Origin: JBBKWG01 sp037968835
GTDB lineage: Bacteria; Pseudomonadota; Alphaproteobacteria; Rhodobacterales; Rhodobacteraceae
Length of the DNA stretch: 64,000 nucleotides
Reading direction: 5' to 3'
NCBI GenBank assembly: GCA_037968835.1
Contig: JBBKWG010000106.1
Span: 16,023-80,022, forward strand
The notes beneath the pieces were generated by a model. The model saw only the letters and a program-made list of their open reading frames with translations. It had not been told where the DNA came from and did not search any database. Shown piece after piece: positions 33,418 through 42,931 of this stretch; position 1 is the stretch's first letter, and each line of letters opens with the position of its first letter. Made by a program: the position numbers and the translations under genes.

Positions 33418-34755
33418 TTACGGGCAGAATATATCATTTGTTACGGCGAAAATCATCAGCGCCAACATGATCGTCAGCCCCCCCGCCATCAGATAGCGCA
33501 GGGCCTGATCGCTTGGCGGATGTCCGGTCAGGGCTTCCCAGGCGTGGAACACCAGATGACCGCCATCCAGCACGGGAATCGGGAACAAATTGAGCATTCC
33601 GACCGCGGTCGACAGTACCGCGATGAACCAGATGAACGTGAGCCAGCCCATGCTGGCCGCCTGCCCGGAGGTTTCGGCGATGCCGATCGGACCCGACAGG
33701 TTGCAGGTCGAAATCTTGCCCGCGATCATGTGATAGAGACCCGACAGACTTTGCTCGATGATCGAGTAGGTCTGCGTGACCCCATACCCAAGTGCTTCGC
33801 CCAGACCCGGCGTTACCGTCGCCGGCTGGAAAATCAAGCCGCCGCCGAGACCGATCATATAGCGCGTCTCGAAGCCGCCCTCGGCCAGCGGTTGATCCAT
33901 CCGGCGCGGCTCAAGCGTGAAGTCGGAGGTTTCACCGTCGCGCCACACAGTCAAAGCAAGCGGATTTCCGCCGGAATCGCCAACAGCCTGACGAAGTTGC
34001 TCAAAATCGAAAATCGGCGTGCCGTCCACGGCAAGGATGACGTCGCCCGCTTTCAGATCCGCGTCCTCGGCTGCCGAGCCTGGCTGGACCGACGTTGCGA
34101 GGGGAGGATAGAGCCACGGGCCTTCGACGACCATCTCCTGGCCATCACGCAGAATCGTGTATTGAAGCGAACGCGCGGCCTCCAAAGCCTCGCCAAACGC
34201 GGGGAAATTTTCGGTCGACGGAACGGCTTTGCCGTCGATGGCAAGAAGCACATCGCCCTTTTGCAGCTCTTGCACGGCATTTGGTACGTCGCGCAATTCA
34301 TCGACGGTTATGGGATCGGAGGTCACCCCACGGATCATGATGAGCGCGGCGAACACGACGAAGGACAATAAAAAGTTGAAGACCGGCCCCGCCACAACGG
34401 TCGCGGCACGGGCCCAGAGCGGCGCGCCGTGCATGGTCGATCTGCGTTCTTCGTCGCTTAGCGCCGCCATGGCCACGCCATCCTTGGCGGATGCGGCGCT
34501 GCTGTCGCCAAGGAATTTCACGTAACCGCCAAAGGGAAGCGCCGCGACTTGCCATCTGGTTCCGTGTTTGTCCATTCGGCTGAACAAGACAGGGCCGAAC
34601 CCGATCGAGAACACCTCGGCCTTGATGCCGGTCCAGCGCCCGACGATGTAGTGACCGTATTCGTGGATCGCGACAATGACGGAAAGCGCAACGATGAATG
34701 CGATCAGCGTATATGCCAGATTGCCGAATGTCGGGATAATTCCTGCGAGGTCCAT
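33418..34755 (-). CDS. rseP: RseP-type site-2 zinc metalloprotease
   Basis: 445 aa M50 intramembrane protease that cleaves anti-sigma factors and leftover signal peptides. The zinc motif HEYGH lies in the first membrane segment (about residue 31-35); a second metal ligand is in NLFPIPVLDGG near the C-terminus. Two PDZ-like regions lie between them (about 150-330, with KGDVLLAIDGKAV and AGDVILAVDGTPI). At least four hydrophobic segments are visible. It is 10 nt downstream of dxr, in the usual order. Confidence 0.94.
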   Translation of the reverse strand: MDLAGIIPTFGNLAYTLIAFIVALSVIVAIHEYGHYIVGRWTGIKAEVFSIGFGPVLFSRMDKHGTRWQVAALPFGGYVKFLGDSSAASAKDGVAMAALSDEERRSTMHGAPLWARAATVVAGPVFNFLLSFVVFAALIMIRGVTSDPITVDELRDVPNAVQELQKGDVLLAIDGKAVPSTENFPAFGEALEAARSLQYTILRDGQEMVVEGPWLYPPLATSVQPGSAAEDADLKAGDVILAVDGTPIFDFEQLRQAVGDSGGNPLALTVWRDGETSDFTLEPRRMDQPLAEGGFETRYMIGLGGGLIFQPATVTPGLGEALGYGVTQTYSIIEQSLSGLYHMIAGKISTCNLSGPIGIAETSGQAASMGWLTFIWFIAVLSTAVGMLNLFPIPVLDGGHLVFHAWEALTGHPPSDQALRYLMAGGLTIMLALMIFAVTNDIFCP

Positions 34756-34764
34756 GTCCGTCCT

Positions 34765-35934
34765 TCAGTTCCGTCTCTGCACGATAGCCTCGCCAGCACG
34801 TATACGTGCCATGTGGTCGGCATTGCGCACGGTATCAAGGGTAATCGCGGCGTTTCCTAGACCTTCCCCTGACATCTTTTCGATCACATCTTCGACAATC
34901 CCCGCCATATCGAGAAAACCGATACGGCCTTCGATGAAGGCGTCAAGCGCCGCTTCCTTCGCGCCGTTGAACACTGCTCCCGTCAACCCGCCAGAGTCCA
35001 TGACCCCGCGTGCCAGCCGCAACGCGGGGTAACGCATTTCGTCTGGTTCGCGAAAGGTCAGTTGCCCGATCTTGGCAAGATCCAGTCGCTCCACCGGAAG
35101 ATGCCGCCGTTCGGGCCAGTGCAGTGCGTAGCCAATGGCGTGGCGCATATCGGGCGGTCCGACATGGGCCATCAGCGCGCCGTCGTGAAAACCGACCAAC
35201 GCATGTATCAGGCTTTCGGGATGAATCAGGGTTTCGATTTGTCTGGCTGAAATGCCAAAATATTCATGTGTTTCAATAAGCTCAAGGGCTTTGTTGAACA
35301 AGCTGGCGCTGTCTATCGTGATCCGCTGGCCCATAGCCCAGTTCGGATGCGAAGATGCCTGAGCCAACGACGCACCTTTCAGCCGCTCGATCGGCCAGTC
35401 CCGGAACGCACCGCCCGAAGCGGTGATGATAACGCGCTCAACCGCTTTGATGTCCTCGCCAACCAGCGCTTGAAACACGGCCGAATGTTCGCTGTCGACA
35501 GGCAGGATCGTCGCGCCGTGCTCGCGTGCGGTTTGCATCAGCAATGGACCTGCCGTAACAAGGCTTTCCTTGTTGGCAAGCGCAAGCGTCGCGCCCTGCT
35601 TCAAAGCCCTCAGTCCGGGTGCAAGTCCGGCGACGCCCACAATCGACGACATCGTCCAGTCGACAGGTCGATCGGCTGCGTCTGTGACTGCACCTGCTCC
35701 GGCGGCGGCTTCGATGCCGCTGCCTGACAGCGCTGTTCTGAGGTCGCCGAGGCAGTCATCAAAGGCGGTAACAGCGATCTCGGCGCCAAGCGCTTTCGCC
35801 TGTTCCGCCAGTTTCGCGACGTTTCGTCCGCCCGTCAGTGCGACGACCTGATACTCGTTCTTTGACCGCGAAATCAGGTCGACCGTGTTGGAACCGATGG
35901 AGCCGGTCGATCCGAAGATCGTGATCCGACGCAT
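34765..35934 (-). CDS. dxr: 1-deoxy-D-xylulose-5-phosphate reductoisomerase
   Basis: 389 aa NADPH enzyme of the MEP isoprenoid pathway. The N-terminal Rossmann motif FGSTGSIGSNT, the ALANKESLV substrate loop, PVDSEHSA and the flexible-loop region ASGGAFRDWP are all present. The start overlaps the cdsA stop by one base (TGATG). It provides isopentenyl units for UppS two genes upstream. Confidence 0.96.
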   Translation of the reverse strand: MRRITIFGSTGSIGSNTVDLISRSKNEYQVVALTGGRNVAKLAEQAKALGAEIAVTAFDDCLGDLRTALSGSGIEAAAGAGAVTDAADRPVDWTMSSIVGVAGLAPGLRALKQGATLALANKESLVTAGPLLMQTAREHGATILPVDSEHSAVFQALVGEDIKAVERVIITASGGAFRDWPIERLKGASLAQASSHPNWAMGQRITIDSASLFNKALELIETHEYFGISARQIETLIHPESLIHALVGFHDGALMAHVGPPDMRHAIGYALHWPERRHLPVERLDLAKIGQLTFREPDEMRYPALRLARGVMDSGGLTGAVFNGAKEAALDAFIEGRIGFLDMAGIVEDVIEKMSGEGLGNAAITLDTVRNADHMARIRAGEAIVQRRN

Positions 35935-36728
35935 CAGAGAGGGACCACCGCCGGCGGGAAGTCTATGATCTGCGCCACAAGGAGCAGAAACAGCGAGGCG
36001 CCCAGCATCGCGTCAAACCGATCGAACATACCCCCATGCCCCGGCAGGATGTTCGAGCTGTCTTTGACCCCCATGCGACGCTTCAAAGCACTTTCAGCGA
36101 CATCGCCGAATTGTCCGGCTATAGAGGCTGCAATCGAAATCCCGATGAGTTCATAGCCCGACTGGCCCAACCAGACGAAGATTGCGCCAACGATACCGGC
36201 GCCAATCCATCCGGCGACGGTCCCTGACCATGTTTTCTTGGGGCTTACCTTTGGCCAGAATTTCGGTCCACCGATAAAGCGGCCGGCGAAATAGCCGAGG
36301 ATGTCGGTCACGATCACCACAAGCGCCAGCCAGGCCATCCAGCCAAAGCCGAAATCATCGCGCAGAGCGACGAGTCCCAGACCGGCGAAAAGGATCGCCA
36401 GCGAGTAGATCGCGTAAGTGAAACGGTGCGCTTTCAGGCGGGCCACGCCAAGAAGCGTCGGAGCAAACAGTAGCGGGAGCGCGAAACCGGCCGAAATCTC
36501 GAGCCCTGCCAGCAACACCAGCCCACCGAAGACGCCGAAAGGAATGGCGTCCGCGCCGCCGCCAAGCATGCGGACCAGTTCCCAGATCATGATGCCGCAG
36601 ATCAGCGCGACGAGGATATGAAAGGGAAAACCGCCGATCCACATGACGGCCAGACCAAGCGCGGCAGCAGCCGCCCCGGAAATCAGCCGCTGGCTCAGGT
36701 CATTCCATTGCCCTTTGGCTTCGATCAT
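35934..36728 (-). CDS. cdsA: Phosphatidate cytidylyltransferase
   Basis: 264 aa, with about seven hydrophobic segments. It makes CDP-diacylglycerol, the precursor of phospholipids. The family signature lies near the middle to C-terminal part: SPKKTWSGTVAGW followed by an Asp-containing ...KRRMGVKDSSNILPGHGGMFDRFDAM... region (given here in parts: KDSSNILPGHGG, DRFDA). It overlaps both uppS (ATGA) and dxr (1 nt), so translation is coupled. Confidence 0.94.
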   Translation of the reverse strand: MIEAKGQWNDLSQRLISGAAAAALGLAVMWIGGFPFHILVALICGIMIWELVRMLGGGADAIPFGVFGGLVLLAGLEISAGFALPLLFAPTLLGVARLKAHRFTYAIYSLAILFAGLGLVALRDDFGFGWMAWLALVVIVTDILGYFAGRFIGGPKFWPKVSPKKTWSGTVAGWIGAGIVGAIFVWLGQSGYELIGISIAASIAGQFGDVAESALKRRMGVKDSSNILPGHGGMFDRFDAMLGASLFLLLVAQIIDFPPAVVPL

Positions 36729-37444
36729 CCCGGAACCGCGCCGTATCGCCGCTCTCGCTGCGAATAACCGGCAAGGACGTGGGCGAACTCGGCAGCGGTG
36801 AAATCGGGCCAGAGAGTGTCGATGAATTCGTATTCCGAATAGGCCGATTGCCAGAGCAGGAAGTTCGATATCCGCGCCTCGCCACTGGTGCGGATCACAA
36901 GGTCCGGATCGGGCAGAACGTAAGTATCAAGGTACTTAGCCAGCGTTTCGGCGTCGACAGCTTCGGGATCCAACCTGCCCGCCGCGACTTCGCGCGCCAG
37001 ACGTTTTGTAGCGCGTGCCACCTCGTCGCGACTGCCATAGTTCAGTGCCACCGTAAGATGCACCAGATCGTTTCCGCAGGTCAGCAATTCCAGTTCGTCC
37101 ATCAACGCTACAAGCGTTTCGTCCAGACGAATCCTGTCGCCGATGAACCGAACCCGCACGCCGGATTCGAGCAATTGCTTGGTTTCGCTCATCAGATATC
37201 GCTTGAAAAGCTTCATCAGACCCGAAACTTCGACCTGAGTGCGCTTCCAGTTCTCGGTCGAGAATGCGAATATAGTCAGATACTTGACGCCAAGATCGGG
37301 ACACGCTTCGACAATCTCGCGGACGCGTCGCGCACCTGCGTGATGGCCGAATAGCCGCGGTTTGCCCCGCGCCTGTGCCCAACGGCCGTTGCCGTCCATG
37401 ATAATCGCCACGTGTTGAGGCGCGGCCTTATTCAGTCTGTTCAT
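36725..37444 (-). CDS. uppS: Isoprenyl transferase (undecaprenyl diphosphate synthase)
   Basis: 239 aa cis-prenyltransferase that makes the C55 lipid carrier for peptidoglycan and LPS. The catalytic Asp is in AIIMDGNGRWA (about residue 19); HHAGARRVREIV, FAFSTENWKR and RTSGEARISNFLLWQ follow. The ATG at 37444 is preferred; a TTG two codons earlier has slightly better SD spacing (AGGAGA). The stop overlaps cdsA. Confidence 0.95.
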   Translation of the reverse strand: MNRLNKAAPQHVAIIMDGNGRWAQARGKPRLFGHHAGARRVREIVEACPDLGVKYLTIFAFSTENWKRTQVEVSGLMKLFKRYLMSETKQLLESGVRVRFIGDRIRLDETLVALMDELELLTCGNDLVHLTVALNYGSRDEVARATKRLAREVAAGRLDPEAVDAETLAKYLDTYVLPDPDLVIRTSGEARISNFLLWQSAYSEYEFIDTLWPDFTAAEFAHVLAGYSQRERRYGAVPG

Positions 37445-37486
37445 GCCCAAAACGGGTCTCCTCGGACTGCCCCACCCCGACGCAGA

Positions 37487-38050
37487 TTAAACCTGCATTA
37501 TTTCTTCTTGCTTACTTTCAAGTGCATTATCTATCCGCGTGATCGCGGCATCGGTCAGCGTCTGCACCTCGTCGGACCAGAATTTCTGATCGTCTTCCGA
37601 CATGCCTTCGGCTTTCGCCTTCTTGATCTGATCCATTCCATCGCGCCGCACGTTGCGGATCGCGACCTTGGCGTTTTCGGCATAGGTCCCGGCAACCTTG
37701 GTCAACTCGCGGCGGCGCTCTTCGTTCAATTCTGGAATGGGCAGTCGGATGATCGTGCCGTCGACCACCGGATTGATTCCCAGCCCCGACTCTCGCAGCG
37801 CCTTTTCGACCTTGCCGACCAGTGCCTTGTCCCAGACGTTCAGGGTGATCATGCGCGGCTCGGGCACATTGACTGTGCCGACCTGATTGACTGGCGTCAT
37901 CGAACCGTAGGCATCGACCATCACTGGCTCCAGCATCGACGCTGACGCGCGACCGGTCCGCAAGGTCTGGAATTCCTGGCGAAGCGAGGCCATTGCGCCA
38001 TCCATCCGCCGTTGCAAATCGCCCAGATCAATTTCGATATCGTCAGCCAT
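37487..38050 (-). CDS. frr: Ribosome recycling factor
   Basis: 187 aa, exactly the usual size. It splits post-termination ribosomes with EF-G. The N-terminal [17 protein letters not shown] (about 31-47) and the central [21 protein letters not shown] segment are typical, and the C-terminal helix ends [10 protein letters not shown]. The ATG at 38050 fits the family start. It lies 166 bp after pyrH and 42 bp before uppS. Confidence 0.96.
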   Translation of the reverse strand: MADDIEIDLGDLQRRMDGAMASLRQEFQTLRTGRASASMLEPVMVDAYGSMTPVNQVGTVNVPEPRMITLNVWDKALVGKVEKALRESGLGINPVVDGTIIRLPIPELNEERRRELTKVAGTYAENAKVAIRNVRRDGMDQIKKAKAEGMSEDDQKFWSDEVQTLTDAAITRIDNALESKQEEIMQV

Positions 38051-38216
38051 GCCCGTCACTTCCCGATCTTCCGGCCGCTCAAGCCGGTTTTCAGCCTCTA
38101 TAACCGCAGCAATGCCGGAATGTATAGTCTGGGTGCCACCCAAGTGTGCAGTGTTTCAGCAGTTTTTTTTGGCGGAGACGTTTCAAAGCCCGATTTCTGT
38201 CAGCACGCTTAACAGA

Positions 38217-38951
38217 TCAATCCTGCACAATCGTATAGGTTCCCTCGCCGGCCAGAATGCCGCGGAATCCACCTGGTTCGTCCAGGGAAAATACTATGAT
38301 CGGCAGCTTGTTGTCGCGTGCCAGTGCGATGGCCGATGCGTCCATGACGCCAAGATGCTGGGCCAGCACCTCGTCATAGGTCACGCGATCATAGCGCTTG
38401 GCATCGTCGTGCTTGGTCGGGTCCTTGTCATAAACGCCGTCGACCTTGGTGCCCTTGAAAATCGCCTCGCACGACATTTCCGACGCTCTGAGAGTGGCGG
38501 CCGTGTCCGTCGTGAAATACGGGTTGCCGGTTCCGGCGGCAAAGATGCAGACCCGTTTCTTTTCCAGGTGGCGCACCGCGCGACGGCGGATATAGGGCTC
38601 GGCGACCTCATCCATGCGAATTGCCGATATCACGCGGGTGTGGATATCAAGATCCTCCAGCGCCGATTGCATAGCGAGCGCGTTCATGACTGTCGCGAGC
38701 ATCCCCATGTAATCGGCCGTCGTGCGCTCCATCCCTTGCGCGCTGCCCTGCAATCCGCGGAAAATGTTGCCGCCGCCGATGACCATGCAGATTTCGACGC
38801 CTAGTTCGTGGACCGACTGAACTTCGCGCGCGATCCGTGCCACAGTGGGCGGATGCAGGCCATATCCCAGATCGCCCATCAGCGCCTCTCCCGAGATCTT
38901 CAGCAGAACGCGCCGGTATGCAGCTCTTGGCTCGGTCAAATCGCTGGTCAT
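38217..38951 (-). CDS. pyrH: UMP kinase
   Basis: 244 aa amino-acid-kinase-fold enzyme phosphorylating UMP, feeding pyrimidine nucleotides. Seen are [12 protein letters not shown], the glycine loop [25 protein letters not shown] and [13 protein letters not shown]. The ATG at 38951 follows AAAGGG. It is the first gene of the leftward pyrH-lpxB string; rpsB and tsf, its frequent partners, are not here. miaA is divergent. Confidence 0.96.
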   Translation of the reverse strand: MTSDLTEPRAAYRRVLLKISGEALMGDLGYGLHPPTVARIAREVQSVHELGVEICMVIGGGNIFRGLQGSAQGMERTTADYMGMLATVMNALAMQSALEDLDIHTRVISAIRMDEVAEPYIRRRAVRHLEKKRVCIFAAGTGNPYFTTDTAATLRASEMSCEAIFKGTKVDGVYDKDPTKHDDAKRYDRVTYDEVLAQHLGVMDASAIALARDNKLPIIVFSLDEPGGFRGILAGEGTYTIVQD

Positions 38952-39015
38952 GGGCGGCCCTTTCAATCGGTCCTGTTGGCGCCAGATTTGGCGGGGCTTT
39001 GCGCCCGGCGCGAAA

Positions 39016-39948
39016 ATGTCCGAAAACGGCGCGGTATTCAACGAGGAAGGCACAGCGCGGGTGAATGATCTGATCGAAGATGTTCTGGGCAGCCTCGATA
39101 CCCGTCGCCCCGTCCTGTTGGCGGGACCGACCGCCAGCGGCAAATCTTCCCTCGCGATGGCGATTGCGGCACACATGGGCGGCCCGGTGGTCAATGCTGA
39201 CGCGCTTCAGGTCTATGGCGACTGGCGGGTGCTGACCGCGCGCCCGTCGCCCGAGGACGAAGCTGCCATTCCCCACCGGCTTTACGGCCACGTGCCCGGC
39301 AACCGGCCGTATTCGGTCGGCCAGTGGTTGCGCGACGTCGCGCCGTTTCTGGATGGTCCGCCACCGGTCATCGTCGGTGGAACCGGGCTGTATTTTTTGG
39401 CGCTGATCGAGGGACTCGCGGCCATTCCCGACATACCCGCATTGGTTCGAAAGGAAGCCGATGAACGGCTGGCGACGGAAGGTCTGAGCGCGCTTCTTTC
39501 CGGTATCGACGCCGAAACCGCCAAGCGTATTGATGCCCAAAATCCGATGCGCGTGCAGCGGGCGTGGGAAGTTCAGCGGGCGACGGGACGCGGATTGGCG
39601 GCTTGGCAGGACGACACCGGCCCGCCGCTACTCAGCCTCGACAACGTGCAGGCGTTTGTGCTGAGCGCGCCGAAGGATTGGCTCAATCCCCGGATCGAGG
39701 CACGCTTCGATCAGATGCTGCGCGCGGGTGCCTTGGATGAAGCGCGGCGAAATGCTGCAAACTGGCGCCCTGACTTGCCTTCGGCCAAGGCAATCGGTGC
39801 CGGAGAGCTGATAGCGCACGTCCGTGAAGGATTGTCTCTTGATGCCGCGCGGGTCGCCGCCATTACTCTCAGTCGTCAATACGCCAAGCGCCAACGAAGC
39901 TGGTTTCGCGGACGGATGAAGGATTGGAACTGGATCAATGCGGGCTAG
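39016..39948 (+). CDS. miaA: tRNA dimethylallyltransferase
   Basis: 310 aa from the ATG at 39016. A GTG at 39061 has a better SD (GAGGAAGG, 10 nt) and gives a shorter, more typical N-terminus, so the true start is unsure. It adds dimethylallyl to A37 of tRNAs reading U-initial codons. Motifs: P-loop [31 protein letters not shown], and the C-terminal [15 protein letters not shown] with the DSxQ-equivalent segment at NADALQ. Divergent from pyrH. Confidence 0.93.
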   Translation: MSENGAVFNEEGTARVNDLIEDVLGSLDTRRPVLLAGPTASGKSSLAMAIAAHMGGPVVNADALQVYGDWRVLTARPSPEDEAAIPHRLYGHVPGNRPYSVGQWLRDVAPFLDGPPPVIVGGTGLYFLALIEGLAAIPDIPALVRKEADERLATEGLSALLSGIDAETAKRIDAQNPMRVQRAWEVQRATGRGLAAWQDDTGPPLLSLDNVQAFVLSAPKDWLNPRIEARFDQMLRAGALDEARRNAANWRPDLPSAKAIGAGELIAHVREGLSLDAARVAAITLSRQYAKRQRSWFRGRMKDWNWINAG

Positions 39949-40051
39949 GATGCGGTGCGCGATGTTAGCGCATGACATTTCTGATCGACCGCCGCGATTT
40001 CCGCCCGCTTTGCGCTGGCACAAGACGCCGCCATTTGTCATAAGACGCGCG

Positions 40052-40192
40052 ATGACCAACAGGATCGCACTAGGCCTCGGTCTGTTCCTTGTGGCGCTTT
40101 TTGCGCTGAATTTCGCGTTCGGGCTGGAATGGCATGTTTTTCTCGGACGAAAATTTCTGGAGCTGATCCGTGTGATCGCCTTCTGGCGCTAG
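40052..40192 (+). CDS. Small membrane protein, 46 aa, upstream of gap
   Basis: The frame from 40052 encodes MTNRIALGLGLFLVALFALNF, a hydrophobic segment (about residues 5-22), then an aromatic, basic tail (GLEWHVFLGRKFLELIRVIAFWR). One membrane pass with a second amphipathic or membrane-lying helix is expected. It sits 104 nt after miaA and 29 nt before gap. The in-frame upstream extension to 39938 is compositionally poor and probably not translated. No described function is known to me. Confidence 0.68.
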   Translation: MTNRIALGLGLFLVALFALNFAFGLEWHVFLGRKFLELIRVIAFWR

Positions 40193-40221
40193 TGCCCAGA
40201 CAAATCTGAAGGAGATGAAAC

Positions 40222-41223
40222 GTGGCAGTCAAAGTGGCAATTAACGGCTTCGGCCGGATCGGTCGAAACGTCTTGCGCGCAATCGCAGAATCGGGACGCA
40301 AGGACATTCAGGTCGTGGCGATCAACGATCTCGGCCCTGTCGAGACCAACGCCCACCTTCTGCGCTACGATTCAGTTCATGGCCGGTATCCCGGCACTGT
40401 CACCGTGAACGGGGATTCGATCGACGTCGGTACCGGACCGATCAAGGTCACGGCCGAGCGTGACCCCAAGACCCTGCCCTGGGGCGATGTCGATATCGCG
40501 CTGGAGTGCACCGGGATTTTCACCGCTCGCGACAAGGCGGCGCTTCACCTGGAAAACGGCTCCAAGCGCGTGCTGATCTCTGCACCCGGTGCAGGTTCCG
40601 ACAAGACGGTTGTTTACGGCGTCAATCACGACGTCCTGACGGCCGACGATCTGGTCGTGTCCAATGCCTCGTGCACGACGAACTGTCTGAGTCCTGTGGC
40701 TAAGGTGCTGAACGACGTCATCGGCATCGACAAAGGCTTCATGACGACGATTCACAGCTACACAGGCGATCAGCCAACACTCGATACGATGCATTCGGAT
40801 CTCTACCGCGCGCGCGCTGCCGCGATGTCGATGATCCCGACATCGACCGGGGCGGCAAAGGCCGTCGGTCTGGTGCTGCCCGAGCTTGACGGCAAGCTTG
40901 ACGGGGTTGCGATCCGGGTGCCGACCCCAAACGTTTCGGTGGTCGATCTGGTGTTCAACGCAAGCCGCGCCACGAGCGTGGAAGAAGTCAACGACGCCAT
41001 CCGCAAGGCTGCCGATGGTCCGATGAAAGGCATTCTAGGCTATACGGACGAAAAGCTGGTCTCGATGGACTTCAACCACGACCCGCATTCGTCGATCTTC
41101 CACACCGATCAGACCAAGGTGATGGACGGAACGATGGTGCGAATCCTCACCTGGTATGACAACGAATGGGGCTTTTCGAACAGGATGGCCGACGTTGCGG
41201 TCGCCATGGGCAAGCTGATCTGA
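40222..41223 (+). CDS. gap: Glyceraldehyde-3-phosphate dehydrogenase (type I)
   Basis: 333 aa. It oxidises glyceraldehyde-3-phosphate with NAD and phosphate (or the reverse in gluconeogenesis). The NAD motif [12 protein letters not shown], the active-site [12 protein letters not shown] with the catalytic Cys (about residue 154), and the [12 protein letters not shown] end are present. SD AAGGAGATG lies before the GTG start at 40222. A strong terminator follows 27 nt after the stop. Confidence 0.97.
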   Translation: MAVKVAINGFGRIGRNVLRAIAESGRKDIQVVAINDLGPVETNAHLLRYDSVHGRYPGTVTVNGDSIDVGTGPIKVTAERDPKTLPWGDVDIALECTGIFTARDKAALHLENGSKRVLISAPGAGSDKTVVYGVNHDVLTADDLVVSNASCTTNCLSPVAKVLNDVIGIDKGFMTTIHSYTGDQPTLDTMHSDLYRARAAAMSMIPTSTGAAKAVGLVLPELDGKLDGVAIRVPTPNVSVVDLVFNASRATSVEEVNDAIRKAADGPMKGILGYTDEKLVSMDFNHDPHSSIFHTDQTKVMDGTMVRILTWYDNEWGFSNRMADVAVAMGKLI

Positions 41224-41250
41224 GACCGTCTGGCAAGTTCAACAGTTCTG

Positions 41251-41275
41251 CGGCGCCGTCAGCGGCGCCGTTTTC
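41251..41275 (+). terminator. Intrinsic terminator after gap
   Basis: The stem CGGCGCC / GGCGCCG (7 bp, all G-C) with a GTCAGC loop is followed by TTTTC. Confidence 0.88.
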
Positions 41276-41369
41276 AATTGACGGGGCCAACACGGAATAG
41301 TTCTGGTTCAAGTGCAAATTATCGAGTTCCCCACATGGCGCCACCTCGGGCCACTACGAAAGAGCGCAC

Positions 41370-41525
41370 ATGCGCGTACTATTCACGTCTACCAGCGGAC
41401 CCGGACATCTTAACCCTTTGCTCCCCTATGCCACGGCACTGAGGGAAGCGGGCCACGAGGTCAGGATCGCCGCACCGCCGAGTGCGGCGCCGCCGATCCG
41501 ACGCGCTGATCATGCCCCTTTCTAA
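41370..41525 (+). pseudogene. Truncated start of a UGT/MGT-like (GT-B) glycosyltransferase
   Basis: Fifty-one codons starting at the ATG 41370 encode VLFTSTSGPGHLNPLLPYA followed by a typical helix (LREAGHEVRIAAPPS), which is the N-terminal donor-side signature of macrolide/UDP-glucuronosyl-type glycosyltransferases (normally about 380-420 aa). The frame stops at 41523-41525 right after RRADHAPF, and nothing like the rest of such an enzyme follows. The sequence beyond is different in composition and codes on the opposite strand. It is most likely a gene cut off by a past recombination or insertion. Confidence 0.75.
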
Positions 41526-41760
41526 GAGCAGCTTCGGCTATGTGTGTCGCAAGCTACACTGGATGCGCCTGTCGCCGTCTCTGTCGTAAAGCAAGACGTC
41601 TCGCCCACCATCGAACTCGATCGCCAGCGGGTACCAATCCAAACCCAGTCAATCGTTGCTTCTATCTGATTTTTAGTTGGGGACAGCGACAGCGAGATTA
41701 CTTTGAAAGAGCACGAGCGCACCGCCGTATTGTTACGTATGGTTCCTGTAAAATGCCACG
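41526..41760. other. Unassigned stretch beside the glycosyltransferase remnant
   Basis: No convincing complete gene. On the minus strand one open frame (stop at 41522, up to 41776) reads WNELTWHFTGTIRNN and DWVWIGTRW, then loses protein-like character. A second frame, after a stop, reads LDWYPLAIEFDGGRDVLLYD and DRDGDRR to a stop near 41550. Together they look like one old gene split by a frameshift, but I do not recognise the family and chance cannot be excluded. Confidence 0.35.
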
Positions 41761-42243
41761 TCAGTTCATTCCACACCGCTGCCTGATCAAACCCCAGTTA
41801 CCCTCAAACTGCGCCAGTGAACTCATTTCGACCGCACAATGTGTCGTGCTTGGATTGCGAGGACGAACGCCGTTATGCTTGTCCAGCCACGCGCAATAGT
41901 TGTGCAGAATTATTGACTGCAGTTCGTGTTGAGGCAGTATGAAGTATCTGTCCTGTCCAGCGCTGTCGCCAATCTTCACAAATACGTAAACCAGTTCGCC
42001 ATCTAACGCGTCGTTCGATCCACCCACAATTTGCCGGTCACCTTCAAAATCAATGTGTATGAAGCGCGTTGCGTTAAAGTGAACTGAGCCAGTGCGCCAT
42101 GCTTTGATTTGCAGGTGCAGTGTCGTATCGTTCGCGTATGCCAAAATATCAATGTCAGGCATGTTACCCGCAAATGAAGTAGCAACAATCCCACGCCTGC
42201 CTAGCTCAGCGACCACTAAGCTTTCACCAATCTGCCCCGCCAA
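41761..42243 (-). CDS. PD-(D/E)XK nuclease-like hypothetical protein
   Basis: 160 aa from a TTG at 42243 with SD AGGA 5 nt upstream. The N-terminal half shows the pattern of the restriction-endonuclease-like fold: Glu in GQIGESLVVAELGRRG, Asp in NMPDIDILAY, then the Q-x-K motif in LHLQIKAW. Such stand-alone proteins are common in accessory DNA and usually uncharacterised. The C-terminal part (FILPQHELQSII, ALDG, VYVFVKI) resembles the same group. The gene is clearly less GC-rich than its neighbours and sits between a broken glycosyltransferase and rpsI, a sign of transfer. Confidence 0.62.
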   Translation of the reverse strand: MAGQIGESLVVAELGRRGIVATSFAGNMPDIDILAYANDTTLHLQIKAWRTGSVHFNATRFIHIDFEGDRQIVGGSNDALDGELVYVFVKIGDSAGQDRYFILPQHELQSIILHNYCAWLDKHNGVRPRNPSTTHCAVEMSSLAQFEGNWGLIRQRCGMN

Positions 42244-42366
42244 CTGCGTCCTAAAATTGCGTGACAGGTTGCTGCTCCAACATGTCTCAACCGCTAACTT
42301 TTATGCTAATTTCGCAATACCAATACGTCAATGACTTCAGTACTCTGCCATAGGACTGTTATGCAC

Positions 42367-42395
42367 GAAAAAAGGGCTGCAGAAAATGCAGCCCT
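42367..42395 (-). terminator. Intrinsic terminator after rplM-rpsI
   Basis: On the minus strand AGGGCTGCA / TGCAGCCCT (9-bp perfect stem, 5-nt loop) is followed by T6. It lies 33 nt after the rpsI stop. Confidence 0.92.
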
Positions 42396-42427
42396 CTGTA
42401 ATTGTTTAGAAATATACTGGCTCTCAG

Positions 42428-42928
42428 TTAGCGCTTCGAGAACTGGAAGCTCTTACGGGCTTTCGCCTTGCCGAACTTCTTGCGCTCTACGACGCGGCTG
42501 TCGCGGGTCAGGAAGCCGGCCGCCTTCAGCGCCGCACGAAGCGACGGATCATAAAGCTGCAACGCCTTCGAGATGCCGTGCTTGACCGCGCCGGCCTGGC
42601 CAGAGAGACCGCCACCCTTGACCGTTGCCATCACGTCGAATTCGCCTTCGCGACCGGCCACGGTAAATGGCTGGCGAAGGATCATCTGAAGCACCGGACG
42701 GGCGAAGTACTCGGCCATCTCTTTGCCGTTGACCACGACCTTGCCGGATCCGGGCTTTATCCAGACGCGTGCGACCGCGTCCTTGCGCTTGCCTGTGGCA
42801 TATGCGCGGCCCAGTTTATCGCGGACCGGTTCGCGGTGAATGGCGGTTTCCACAATCGTTTCGACCGAAGCGTCGGATCCCGCCACGACGTCTTTCAGAT
42901 CGTCCAGCGTCTTGATATCTTCTGCCAT
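42428..42928 (-). CDS. rpsI: 30S ribosomal protein S9
   Basis: 166 aa, longer than E. coli S9 because of an acidic N-terminal extension (about 40 residues) common in alphaproteobacteria. The core starts at [19 protein letters not shown]; the tail ends RKSFQFSKR with the conserved C-terminal Arg that reaches the P-site. It is 3 nt downstream of rplM and is followed by a terminator. Confidence 0.97.
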   Translation of the reverse strand: MAEDIKTLDDLKDVVAGSDASVETIVETAIHREPVRDKLGRAYATGKRKDAVARVWIKPGSGKVVVNGKEMAEYFARPVLQMILRQPFTVAGREGEFDVMATVKGGGLSGQAGAVKHGISKALQLYDPSLRAALKAAGFLTRDSRVVERKKFGKAKARKSFQFSKR

Positions 42929-42931
42929 GCC

